A DNA stretch of 8,977 bases from an uncultured Collinsella sp. (GCA_900754275.1 CAAECF010000007.1:1-8977); one strand, 5' to 3'; positions 1-6,466 are shown, numbered from the stretch's first letter. Numbers and translations are program-made. The notes: generated by a model from the letters alone, not told the origin.

Positions 1-3
1 CCT

Positions 4-633
4 ATGGCAGCTGCACAGCCGCTTAAGATTCGCATGGTTGCCGGACTCGGCAACCCGGGTGAGGAATATGCCGAGACCCGCCACAACGCCGGCTTTAAGG
101 CGATCGATGAGCTGGCCCGTCAGGCCGGCGTCACGTACTGGAAAAACCAGGCCGGCGCCGAGGTCGCGCTCATCAATATCAACGATGCCGAGGAAGAGGG
201 CGGCAAGCGCCAGATTGTGCTGGTCAAGCCGCAGTCATACATGAACACCTCGGGCGGCCCCATCTCCAAGCTCTGCCGCGAGTACAAAATCAAGGCCGAG
301 GAGCTGCTCGTAATCCACGACGAGCTCGATATTCCCGCCGGCGATGTGCGTGTTAAGGTGGGCGGCGGCCACGCCGGCCACAACGGCCTGCGCTCCATCA
401 TCGACAAGATGGGCAGCCGCGACTTCAGCCGCATCCGCACCGGTATCGGCAACCCTCCCGGCAAGATGGCTGTCGCCGACTACGTGCTCAAGCAGCTGCG
501 CGCCCGCGAGGCCGAGGACTTCCAGGACACCTGCGCCCGCGCCGCAGACGCCGCCGGCCTGGCAATCGTGCACGGCGTGATCTATGCCCGCGACCACGTC
601 AACGGCTCCGCCTCCGCCAACGGCAAGCACTAA
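4..633 (+). CDS. pth: Peptidyl-tRNA hydrolase (Pth)
   Basis: This 209-residue cytosolic enzyme cleaves the ester bond of peptidyl-tRNAs that fall off the ribosome and so recycles tRNA. Family landmarks are all present: the N-terminal GLGNPG motif (residues 14-19, with N17), the RHN motif with the probable catalytic His27, the KPQSYMN segment with N81, HDELD with Asp106 (the partner of the catalytic His in E. coli Pth), and GGGHAGHNGLRS with H126 and N127. Length is slightly above the usual 185-200 residues because of about ten extra N-terminal residues and a Ser/Ala-rich tail. The ATG at 4 is used; the ATG at 34 (Met11) would give a start closer to the compact family form, and the ribosome binding site for the first ATG lies outside the window, so the start is not settled. 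No gene follows on this strand for about 370 bases, so pth appears to end its transcript at the hairpin near 740-781. Confidence 0.96.
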   Translation: MAAAQPLKIRMVAGLGNPGEEYAETRHNAGFKAIDELARQAGVTYWKNQAGAEVALININDAEEEGGKRQIVLVKPQSYMNTSGGPISKLCREYKIKAEELLVIHDELDIPAGDVRVKVGGGHAGHNGLRSIIDKMGSRDFSRIRTGIGNPPGKMAVADYVLKQLRAREAEDFQDTCARAADAAGLAIVHGVIYARDHVNGSASANGKH

Positions 634-833
634 AACCTACCATTTAGGGACAGGTTTATTTCGGCAGGTTTTATCTGCGTAAACGCCGCAGTCGGCACAT
701 CGCAATAAACACGCTGCCACCATACATGCATAACGCCCCAAAGGGGGCCGGCCTCACCGATGCGCGAGGCCGGCCCCCTTTGCCGTTTTGCCTGATAAAA
801 CCTGCCAAAATAAACCTCTCCCCCTTTGGTAGG
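632..833. repeat. Nested inverted repeat (REPIN-like) downstream of pth
   Basis: The arms at 636-675 and 794-833 are inverted copies matching at 34 of 40 positions by my count; the inner 24 bases of each (652-675 and 794-817) differ at one position. The left arm is itself an imperfect palindrome: 632-641 reads AAAACCTACC and 663-672 reads GGCAGGTTTT. Each arm carries an off-centre core, AGGGACAGGT at 646-655 on the plus strand and GGGGAGAGGT at 814-823 on the minus strand, related to the core of the palindromes near 3330 and 7304. About 118 bases lie between the arms, including the hairpin at 740-781. Two REP-like units in opposite orientation are the definition of a REPIN, but no mobilising transposase is visible here. 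Confidence 0.7.
740..781 (+). terminator. Strong hairpin, probable pth terminator
   Basis: A perfect 16-base stem (740-755 with 766-781, AAAGGGGGCCGGCCTC on the left) encloses a 10-base loop. It is followed by TTT and, after three other bases, TTTT, so it resembles an intrinsic terminator with a poor U tract. It lies about 107 bases after the pth stop and ahead of the nfn promoter. The stem is symmetrical and could also act on the other strand. It sits inside the larger inverted repeat 636-833. Confidence 0.6.
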
Positions 834-896
834 CCGAAGTGGATAAACCCTTTTCCCGACCGCCGAAGACACACGTAAGCGACATGTCCATGAGGG

Positions 897-902
897 TATA
901 AT
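897..902 (+). promoter_or_regulatory. Probable -10 box of the nfnAB promoter
   Basis: A perfect TATAAT lies 105 bases upstream of the nfnA start in a region otherwise rich in G and C. No convincing -35 hexamer is seen at 16-18 bases spacing, so the promoter may depend on an activator or a different upstream contact. The expected transcription start near 908 coincides with the first base of a leader hairpin. Confidence 0.5.
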
Positions 903-906
903 TTGC

Positions 907-989
907 ACCGTATGTCTGCACAACGCCTGTGCGCGTACGGTTTTATTCGGGCTGCCGTCCATTTCCGTGGAGGCACGGTTCGGCCGCCC
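907..989 (+). promoter_or_regulatory. Structured 5' leader of nfnAB
   Basis: Two stem-loops fill the leader. Hairpin 1: ACCGTA at 907-912 pairs with TACGGT at 936-941, and inside it GCACA at 918-922 pairs with TGTGC at 928-932; it runs into TTTT at 941-944. Hairpin 2: 949-957 pairs with 981-989 with one mismatch, and a small inner stem TCCA/TGGA sits at 958-961 and 968-971. The ribosome binding site follows directly at about 995-1003 (AGAGAGGGG). The layout could be an attenuator or a stabilising 5' structure; I do not recognise it as a known riboswitch. Confidence 0.35.
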
Positions 990-1007
990 TAACAAGAGAG
1001 GGGTTCT

Positions 1008-1847
1008 ATGTATAAGATCCTGGAGAAGACGCAGTTCTCGGAGAAGGTGTTCAAGTTCCGCATCGAGGCGCCTGCAATCGCCAAGCATGCGCACGCTGGA
1101 CAGTTCCTCATGGTTCGCGCCAACGAGACGGGCGAGCGTGTCCCGTTTACCCTGGCCGGCTGGAACGGTGACGAGGGCTGGGTCGAGTTCATCTTCATGG
1201 TGATCGGCAAGACCACCGAGATGCTTTCCACCTACGAGGTCGGCGAGTCGCTGCGCGACGTCGTGGGCCCGCTGGGCGTTCCCACCGAGATGGCTGAGGG
1301 CCCCTGCGCCGTCATTGGCGGCGGCGTCGGCCTGGCAATTGCCTTCCCGGTCGCCAAGCACCTGGTCGAGACCGGCCACGAGGTGCACGCCATCATGGGC
1401 GCCCGCACCAAGGACCTCCTGCTTATGGAGGACCAGTTCCGCGAGCTCCTCGACGAGGACCACATCCACATCACCACCGACGACGGCTCCTACGGCGAGC
1501 AGGGCGTTGTCACCGCTCCGCTGGAGCGTCTGCTGCAGGACAAGGCCGTGAGCCAGGTCTTCTGCGTCGGCCCCGTTCCGATGATGAAGTTCTCGACCCT
1601 CACCGCCCAGAAGTACGACACCCCCATCACCGCGTCCCTCAACCCCATCATGGTTGACGGCACCGGCATGTGCGGCTGCTGCCGCGTCGAGGTGGGCGGC
1701 GTGACCAAGTTCGCTTGCGTCGACGGCCCCGACTTCGATGCCACCCTGGTCGACTGGGACGACCTTCGTGCCCGCCAGGCCGCTTACCGTTCCGAAGAGG
1801 GCGAGTCCCTCAAGGCCTATGAGGAAAAGAGCTGCGCATGCCACTAG
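1008..1847 (+). CDS. nfnA: NfnA, small subunit of NADH-dependent reduced ferredoxin:NADP+ oxidoreductase
   Basis: This 279-residue flavoprotein belongs to the ferredoxin-NADP reductase/PyrK-like family and should carry FAD, an NAD site and a [2Fe-2S] cluster. An N-terminal beta-barrel domain (about 1-95) holds the FAD-binding RVPFT segment (44-48). The nucleotide-binding domain starts with IGGGVG (103-108) and includes the CVGPVPM loop (186-192). The C-terminal cluster region reads VDGTGMCGCC (216-225) followed by FACVDGPDFD (235-244), giving candidate ligands D217, C222, C225 and C237; an Asp plus three Cys arrangement is known for characterised Nfn small subunits. AGAGAGGGG stands about five bases before the ATG and supports the start. 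The gene overlaps nfnB by 10 bases, which points to translational coupling and equal amounts of both subunits. The close relatives PyrK and sulfide dehydrogenase subunit are less likely because the partner is a GltD-like protein and not PyrD. Confidence 0.9.
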   Translation: MYKILEKTQFSEKVFKFRIEAPAIAKHAHAGQFLMVRANETGERVPFTLAGWNGDEGWVEFIFMVIGKTTEMLSTYEVGESLRDVVGPLGVPTEMAEGPCAVIGGGVGLAIAFPVAKHLVETGHEVHAIMGARTKDLLLMEDQFRELLDEDHIHITTDDGSYGEQGVVTAPLERLLQDKAVSQVFCVGPVPMMKFSTLTAQKYDTPITASLNPIMVDGTGMCGCCRVEVGGVTKFACVDGPDFDATLVDWDDLRARQAAYRSEEGESLKAYEEKSCACH

Positions 1848-3247
1848 TTAACGGTCGTTTCGTTGCCGATATGAAGTCGCCCCGCACCCCCGATAACGAG
1901 GAGCCGGCTGCCGAGCGCGCCTGCGACTTCCGCCCCGTCGACAAGGGCTTCACCGAGGAGATGGCGCTGGCCGAGGCCGAGCGCTGCCTCAACTGCAAGA
2001 AGCCGTTCTGTGTTGAGGGCTGCCCCGTCAACATCAACATCCCCCGCTTTATCGAGCAGATCCGCGCGAAGGACTTCGGCGGCGCTCTCGATACCATCCG
2101 CGAGGACTCCATGCTTCCCGCCATCTGCGGTCGCGTCTGCCCGCAGGAGAACCAGTGCGAGGGTAAGTGCATCCGTGGTAAGAAGTCCGAGCCCGTGGCC
2201 ATCGGCCAGCTCGAGCGCTTCCTGGGTGACCGCCCCGAGCTCGCCTCCACGCCCAAGATGGCTCCCAAGAACGGCAAGAAGGTCGCCGTCGTCGGTTCCG
2301 GCCCGTCCGGCATCACCTGCGCCGGCGAGCTCGCCCGCAACGGCTTTGACGTCACCGTCTTCGAGGCCTTCTTTACCGGCGGCGGCGTGCTGGTCTACGG
2401 CATCCCCGAGTTCCGTCTGCCCAAGGCGGTCGTCAAGCGCGAGATTGACGGCCTGGAGGACATGGGCGTCAAGTTTGAGTACAACTCCGTCGTGGGCAAC
2501 ATGGCCACGGCCGAGGAGCTGTTCGAGCAGGGCTTCGACGCCATCTATGTGGCGACCGGCGCTGGCCTGCCCAAGTTCCTCAACGTCCCCGGCGAGAACC
2601 TGCCCAACGTCTTCTTCGCGAACGAGTACCTCACCCGCGTGAACCTGATGAAGGCCAACAAGTTCCCCGAGTACGACACCCCCACCAAGCACGGCAAGAA
2701 CGTCGTCGTCTTTGGCGGCGGCAACGTGGCTATGGACGCCGTCCGTACCGCCAAGCGTCTGGGCGCCGAGCACGCCATCATCGCCTACCGTCGTACCGAG
2801 GACGAGATGCCCTGCCGTCGCGCCGAGCTGCACCATGCTAAGGCCGAGGGCGTCGAGGTTCTGCCGCTCGTCTCCCCGCTCGAGTTTGTCGCTGGCGAGG
2901 ACGGCTCCGTATGCGCCGTCAAGGTCCAGAAGATGGAGCTCGGCGAGCCCGACGAGTCCGGCCGTCGTCGCCCGGTGCCCATCGAGGGCGCCATCGAGGA
3001 GATTCCCTGCGATGTCGCGATCTCGGCTATCGGCACCAACGCCAACCCCTTCGCAAAGAAGATCGGTGGCAAGATGGAGCTCAACAAGTGGGGCTACATC
3101 GTCGCCGACGAGGAGACCGGCCAGACCACCGATCCCCGCATCTGGGCCGGCGGCGACATCGTCACCGGTGCCGCTACGGTCATTCTGGCGATGGGCGCCG
3201 GCAAGAAGGCCGCCGCTTCGATCACCAAGAGCCTGCTGGGCGAGTAA
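1838..3247 (+). CDS. nfnB: NfnB, large subunit of NADH-dependent reduced ferredoxin:NADP+ oxidoreductase
   Basis: This 469-residue protein is of the glutamate-synthase-small-subunit (GltD/GltA) type. The N-terminal iron-sulfur domain has Cys50, 53, 58 and 62, then Cys97, 101, 107 and 111 with Glu104 in the CPQENQC segment, as expected for two [4Fe-4S] clusters; a Glu ligand is reported for the family. The FAD-binding GSGPSG lies at 153-158, the second dinucleotide fold GGGNVAMD at 293-300 should bind NADPH, and the C-terminal WAGGD segment completes the FAD site. With NfnA it would couple NADH and reduced ferredoxin oxidation to reduction of two NADP+ by flavin-based bifurcation, a reversible reaction. 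The start ATG lies inside the nfnA end, with GAGGAAAAG at about 1821-1829 as ribosome binding site. Automatic annotation often names such proteins NADPH-dependent glutamate synthase small subunit; pairing with nfnA and absence of a GltB gene favour Nfn. Confidence 0.9.
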   Translation: MPLVNGRFVADMKSPRTPDNEEPAAERACDFRPVDKGFTEEMALAEAERCLNCKKPFCVEGCPVNINIPRFIEQIRAKDFGGALDTIREDSMLPAICGRVCPQENQCEGKCIRGKKSEPVAIGQLERFLGDRPELASTPKMAPKNGKKVAVVGSGPSGITCAGELARNGFDVTVFEAFFTGGGVLVYGIPEFRLPKAVVKREIDGLEDMGVKFEYNSVVGNMATAEELFEQGFDAIYVATGAGLPKFLNVPGENLPNVFFANEYLTRVNLMKANKFPEYDTPTKHGKNVVVFGGGNVAMDAVRTAKRLGAEHAIIAYRRTEDEMPCRRAELHHAKAEGVEVLPLVSPLEFVAGEDGSVCAVKVQKMELGEPDESGRRRPVPIEGAIEEIPCDVAISAIGTNANPFAKKIGGKMELNKWGYIVADEETGQTTDPRIWAGGDIVTGAATVILAMGAGKKAAASITKSLLGE

Positions 3248-3275
3248 TCACCTACAGAGCTAGCCACCAAACGGC

Positions 3276-3313
3276 AAAGTCCCCGTCGAGCACACGCTCG
3301 GCGGGGACTTTTT
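3276..3313 (+). terminator. Intrinsic terminator of nfnAB
   Basis: AAAGTCCCCG (3276-3285) pairs with CGGGGACTTT (3302-3311). The stem continues through a T-G pair and CGAG/CTCG (3287-3290 with 3297-3300) to a six-base loop. Five T residues at 3309-3313 close it. It lies 28 bases after the nfnB stop. Confidence 0.9.
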
Positions 3314-3329
3314 CTATGCCGGCCGTCCC

Positions 3330-3364
3330 ACCACCACAAAGGTGCCTGTCCCCTTTGTGGTGGT
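3330..3364. repeat. Palindromic unit with GGGGACAGGC core between convergent genes
   Basis: Thirteen-base arms (3330-3342, ACCACCACAAAGG, and 3352-3364) are perfectly complementary around a nine-base loop. On the minus strand the loop and arm edge read GGGGACAGGC (3344-3353). It lies between the nfnAB terminator and the 3' end of the convergent cytidylate-kinase-like gene. The plus strand runs on into TTTT, so it might add to termination, but its core matches the repeats near 646 and 7311, suggesting a dispersed REP-like element. Confidence 0.65.
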
Positions 3365-3373
3365 TTTGGTCGG

Positions 3374-3997
3374 TTAGCCTTCGAGTTGGGCCACCTTGTA
3401 GCGGTAGGCCGCGGCGATGACGTCCTTGCAGCCTTCGCGTCCCAACTTGGCGCGGTTGACAACGATATCCTTACCGCTCGTCATCTTCCACTTTCCGGCG
3501 CTGTAGCGCTTATAGAACGCCTCGCGCGCCTTCTGCTGCTGCTTGACCAGCTTGGCGCCCTTCTTTTTGTTAAGACCGCGCTTCTTGCGCACGATCTCGA
3601 CGCGGTCCTCAAAGGGAGCGGTCACCAATACGGCAATGTGGTTGGGGTTGTTACGCAGCAGGTAATCGGACAGGCGGCCTTCGATAATGCAGCTCTCGGT
3701 CTCACCCAGATCCAAAATCACCTGGCTCATCTTTTGGAACAACTTGTCCGAGTACGAACGGGCATCGTAGCGGTCGGGCAGAAACGCCATGTTCTCCACG
3801 GCCAGGCGCTCGTCGTAGGCGGCCATCTTGTCGAGCGACTCGCCCGCGCGCAGCGACGCACGCACCAGCAGCTCGTTATCGTACAGCGGAATCCCCAACT
3901 CGTCGGCAAGCATGCGACCAATCTCGTGGCCCTCGGCGCCAAAGTCGCGCGCGATGGTAATGACCACAGGATTCTTCTTGTTCTCCAGATCGCTCAT
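3374..3997 (-). CDS. Cytidylate-kinase-like family protein
   Basis: This 207-residue soluble protein matches the cytidylate-kinase-like family of P-loop proteins. The N-terminal motif ITIARDFGAEGHEIG (13-27) corresponds to the family's usual REFGSGG phosphate-binding turn, where a classical Walker A GKS/T is absent. LYDNELL (38-44) and the IIEGRLSDYLL segment (104-114) are also typical. A strongly basic stretch (about residues 137-153, KKKRG and neighbours) precedes the C-terminal helices. Members are common in gut anaerobes, often annotated only as cytidylate kinase-like; CMP kinase activity has not been shown for most, so the substrate is uncertain. The ATG at 3997 is preceded by AGAAAGGAA (about 4003-4011) at good spacing. 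It stands alone, with the importer operon upstream in the same direction and nfnB convergent. An imperfect palindrome at 4015-4047 lies just upstream and may be regulatory. Confidence 0.8.
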   Translation of the reverse strand: MSDLENKKNPVVITIARDFGAEGHEIGRMLADELGIPLYDNELLVRASLRAGESLDKMAAYDERLAVENMAFLPDRYDARSYSDKLFQKMSQVILDLGETESCIIEGRLSDYLLRNNPNHIAVLVTAPFEDRVEIVRKKRGLNKKKGAKLVKQQQKAREAFYKRYSAGKWKMTSGKDIVVNRAKLGREGCKDVIAAAYRYKVAQLEG

Positions 3998-4014
3998 CGC
4001 GATTCCTTTCTAAC

Positions 4015-4047
4015 AAATGAGAAATAGGCGATTCCTGATTCTCATTT
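4015..4047. promoter_or_regulatory. AT-rich palindrome upstream of the cytidylate-kinase-like gene
   Basis: AAATGAGAA (4015-4023) is perfectly complementary to TTCTCATTT (4039-4047) across 15 bases. It is 17 bases upstream of the ATG at 3997 and borders the ribosome binding site. It could be an operator or a leader hairpin. I could not pick a convincing promoter hexamer pair here. Confidence 0.3.
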
Positions 4048-4061
4048 TGTCACTTACGACC

Positions 4062-4169
4062 GTCCTGGTTTCCCAAGTGCGGCAGATTGCCCCGAAAGAG
4101 GAGCGCCGCGTACTAAATGTACGCAAGCGACGATTGAGGGGCAAGATGCCGTGCTTGGGGAAGCAGGAC
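4062..4169 (+). ncRNA. Candidate structured RNA / long imperfect hairpin
   Basis: Positions 4062-4087 pair with 4144-4169 and continue through 4088-4093 with 4138-4143. By hand the stem has about 29 paired positions, one G-G mismatch (4068/4163) and a two-base internal loop at 4085-4086/4145-4146 whose opposing bases are GA and GA, the tandem sheared G-A arrangement. Three non-Watson-Crick pairs (4071/4160, 4078/4153, 4079/4152) are G-U pairs only in a plus-strand RNA; they would be A-C on the other strand. Beyond a larger internal loop, an apical hairpin pairs GCGTAC (4108-4113) with GTACGC (4119-4124) around TAAAT, extended by CGC/GCG (4104-4106 and 4127-4129). The outer edge touches the TAG stop of the permease. 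No promoter or U tract was identified, so an RNA gene is not proven; a palindromic DNA element or terminator-like structure for the importer operon are alternatives. Confidence 0.4.
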
Positions 4170-4807
4170 TACGCTGCCACAATACGGCGTTGATATGCTC
4201 GGACCAGCAACGAGATACCAAAGTTGAGCACAAAGTACATCGCAAACACCAGGCCGTAGAGCATAAGAACCTGCGACAGGTCGATCGCGTGGGCCATCAC
4301 GACGTTTGCCGTGTACATGAGCTCGGCCACGTTAATGCCCGAAAGATACGAGCTGTCCTTGATGACGGTCGTGCATTGGCTAAACAGCGCCGGAATGATC
4401 GTCTTAAACGTCTGCGGCAGAATGATGTAGCGCATGGTGGCAAAGAAGCCGAAGCCCTGGCTCTGCGCTGCCTCAAACTGGCCGCGCGGAATCGAGTTGA
4501 GGCCGCCGCGCACAATCTCGGCCATAACAGCGCTGGTAAACAGCGTAAAGGCGATGGTCGAAATCACAATGTCCAAACCCTGCACCGTAAAGTAGATAAA
4601 CAGAATCCACAGCAGGTTCGGCGTGCAACGGAACAGCTCGATATAGGCGCTCACCAAAATACGGAACGGGCGGGGCGCATAGCTTTTAACGAGCGCCAGC
4701 ACCGTGCCAAAGATGAGCGAGAAAAAGATCGACAGCGCCGAGATCTCGATTGTCTTAACAAAGCCGCCCCAAATGTAGAGCAGGTTGGTCGCGTTGAAGA
4801 TTTCCAT
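4169..4807 (-). CDS. Amino acid ABC transporter permease (second permease)
   Basis: This 212-residue inner-membrane protein is of the HisM/GlnP permease family. Several hydrophobic helices are visible, starting at about residues 20-40, and the family's ELFRCTP motif (57-63) follows. The cytoplasmic EAA loop, which docks onto the ATPase, begins at E112 with EAAQSQGF. It starts three bases after the stop of the first permease, and its AGAGGAGG ribosome binding site lies within the end of that gene, so the two should be translated together and form a heterodimeric pore. It is the last gene of the importer operon; its TAG stop overlaps the edge of the hairpin element at 4062-4169. Substrate cannot be read from the permease; a polar amino acid is inferred. 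Confidence 0.92.
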   Translation of the reverse strand: MEIFNATNLLYIWGGFVKTIEISALSIFFSLIFGTVLALVKSYAPRPFRILVSAYIELFRCTPNLLWILFIYFTVQGLDIVISTIAFTLFTSAVMAEIVRGGLNSIPRGQFEAAQSQGFGFFATMRYIILPQTFKTIIPALFSQCTTVIKDSSYLSGINVAELMYTANVVMAHAIDLSQVLMLYGLVFAMYFVLNFGISLLVRAYQRRIVAA

Positions 4808-4810
4808 GCG

Positions 4811-5557
4811 CTAGGCCTCCTCTACGTTGTCGAGCCCCAGCTCGGCCAGGCTCACGCCGCGCGGACGCTCCTTGGAGCGGCGCTCGAGCCACTGTACCAG
4901 CATGGCGAGCGGAAAGCAGATGATGAAGTACATAAGGCAGCAGACGATGTATCCCTGCAGGTAACCGTACAGACTCACAAAGTTGTCGGAACGGTACATA
5001 AGGTCGCCGCCGGCCACAAGCGCCAGCACCGACGTGTTCTTGACCAGGTTGAGCGCCTGGTTACACAGCGGCGGCAGAATGATCTTGAACGTCTGGGGCA
5101 GCACGATGTACCAGTACGCCTGCGCACGGGTGAAGCCCTGGCTCTGGGCCGCCTCCATCTGACCGCGCGGAACCGCCTCGATACCAGTGCGGATGACCTC
5201 CGAGATGTAGGCCGCGTGATACAGACCCACGCCCAAGAAGCCCAGCACGAACGGCGCGATACGCACCGGCTGGTCGGCACCGGTTATGGCCTGCAAAAAC
5301 TGTGGACCGGCCATGTACATAAAGAGCACCTGCACGGGCAACGGGGTGTTCTGGTAAAACTCCACGTACACGCGGCTTATGGCGCGCAGCACGCGCGAAC
5401 GAGTGGTGGAGAACACGCCCAGCAGCGTGCCCAGCACCAGCGACAGCAGCAGACCGGCAACGACCACCTGCAGCGTCACGCCAAAGCCCTCCCAGAAGGG
5501 CCCCATGTTTTGAAATGTCGTCGACCAACGGTCGGCGTCAAATAATCCTTCGAGCAT
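4811..5557 (-). CDS. Amino acid ABC transporter permease (first permease)
   Basis: This 248-residue membrane protein is homologous to the neighbouring permease. It has the EFYQNTP motif (66-72), hydrophobic helices at about 25-50, 74-90, 100-118 and near the C-terminus, and an EAA loop starting at E135 (EAAQSQGF). A hydrophilic tail of about 25 residues, rich in Arg and Glu, ends the protein. The ATG at 5557 is chosen because AGGAAGG stands six bases upstream (5564-5570); an in-frame ATG at 5590 would add 11 residues and overlap the preceding gene without such a site. It follows the binding-protein gene by 25 bases. Confidence 0.92.
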   Translation of the reverse strand: MLEGLFDADRWSTTFQNMGPFWEGFGVTLQVVVAGLLLSLVLGTLLGVFSTTRSRVLRAISRVYVEFYQNTPLPVQVLFMYMAGPQFLQAITGADQPVRIAPFVLGFLGVGLYHAAYISEVIRTGIEAVPRGQMEAAQSQGFTRAQAYWYIVLPQTFKIILPPLCNQALNLVKNTSVLALVAGGDLMYRSDNFVSLYGYLQGYIVCCLMYFIICFPLAMLVQWLERRSKERPRGVSLAELGLDNVEEA

Positions 5558-5582
5558 TTGATTCCTTCCTTGGACGATGCGC

Positions 5583-6458
5583 CTATACAAGACCCCAGGT
5601 CTTGACCTCTTGGTCGAGCCAGCCGTCGGCCAGGCGATCGCAAATCACCTGATCGACCACGGCCGAAAGGTCGCAGCCCTTCTTGGTTGCCACGCCGTAG
5701 CCCTGCTCGCCAAACTTGACCTCGGGCTGCAGCAGCTCAACGGTCTCGTTCATGTAACCGGCCAGCGTGGAGCGGTCCATGGCGAAGACGTCGATATTGC
5801 CGGCGTCGAGCGAGCTCTTGATGATGGGGTAGCCGCTAAAGGCCCTAAACTCGGGCTTGCAGCTAAAGCCGTTGTCCTTGATCATCTGCTCGATCAGGCC
5901 CTGCGTGGTGGCACCCTGGCTCACACCAATGACCTTACCATCCAGATCCTCAATCGAGGTAAAGCCCGAACGCTTCTTGACCATGAGTCCCACGTAGTCG
6001 GTGCGGTACGGCGTCGAGAAATCCCAGCTCTTCTTGCGCTCGTCGGTGATGGTGTAGGTCGCCGCGACCACGTCAAGTTGGCCGTTATCGATCAGCGGAC
6101 CGCGCGTCTTGGGCGTTACGTCGGCAAACTCGACAAGCTCCTGGGCGCGGGCCTCCTTGTAACTCACGCCAAAGACGGCAGCGGCGATCTGGTAGCACAA
6201 ATCGACTTCCATGCCCTCAAAGCGACCCTTGGCGGTGTCGTAATAGCCGTAGCCGGGAACATCCTTCTTAACGCCGGCATTCAGATGGCCGCGCGACTTA
6301 ATGGCCGCAAGCTTGGACCCCTTGTCGGAGCCCTCGCCGCTGGTGGAGTTGCCGCAACCGGCAAGCGCGGTCCCCGTCAGCGCAAGCATGCCGGCGCCCG
6401 CCAGCTGCAAAAAGTGACGGCGCGACACGGCCGCCCTCGTCATATCCGTCATGTCCAT
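5583..6458 (-). CDS. Amino acid ABC transporter substrate-binding lipoprotein (Tat-type signal)
   Basis: This 291-residue extracellular binding protein belongs to the family 3 solute-binding proteins for polar amino acids. The N-terminus has a twin-arginine motif, SRRHFLQ (12-18), a hydrophobic stretch, and a lipobox LAGC with the lipidated Cys35, so it is probably exported folded and anchored to the membrane outer face. A Ser/Gly/Asp linker follows. Family segments include GRFEGMEVDL (78-87) and TITDERKKSWDFSTPY (136-151), whose Arg141 lies in a highly conserved block. The start is the ATG at 6458; a GTG one codon upstream is in frame, but AGGTG at 6464-6468 is better spaced for the ATG. It follows the ATPase gene by eight bases and precedes the permeases. 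The exact amino acid is not deducible; glutamine-, glutamate- or cystine-type binding are all possible. Confidence 0.92.
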   Translation of the reverse strand: MDMTDMTRAAVSRRHFLQLAGAGMLALTGTALAGCGNSTSGEGSDKGSKLAAIKSRGHLNAGVKKDVPGYGYYDTAKGRFEGMEVDLCYQIAAAVFGVSYKEARAQELVEFADVTPKTRGPLIDNGQLDVVAATYTITDERKKSWDFSTPYRTDYVGLMVKKRSGFTSIEDLDGKVIGVSQGATTQGLIEQMIKDNGFSCKPEFRAFSGYPIIKSSLDAGNIDVFAMDRSTLAGYMNETVELLQPEVKFGEQGYGVATKKGCDLSAVVDQVICDRLADGWLDQEVKTWGLV

Positions 6459-6466
6459 CACCGCAC

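Noticed and set aside
630..1844. Minus-strand open frame of 404 codons opposite nfnA
   Set aside because: Antisense of nfnA and of the repeat-bearing gap; low-complexity Ala/Gly/His/Leu composition and no ribosome binding site that stands out.
1844..2836. Minus-strand open frame of 330 codons opposite nfnB
   Set aside because: Antisense of a gene with complete cofactor motifs; composition is typical of a GC-skew shadow frame.
1838..3247. Glutamate synthase small subunit (GltD)
   Set aside because: The cofactor architecture fits both, but the overlapping NfnA gene and lack of a large GltB gene make Nfn the better call.
4024..4080. Promoter for the cytidylate-kinase-like gene
   Set aside because: No pair of -35 and -10 hexamers with acceptable spacing could be identified, so none is annotated.
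4151..5545. Plus-strand open frame of 464 codons opposite the two permease genes
   Set aside because: It mirrors two clear permease genes with EAA motifs on the other strand; its product is a His/Arg/Gln-rich sequence with no family features, as expected from GC-rich antisense frames.
6459..6461. GTG as start of the binding-protein gene
   Set aside because: It is only two bases from the AGGTG ribosome-binding-like sequence, while the adjacent ATG at 6458 has normal spacing.
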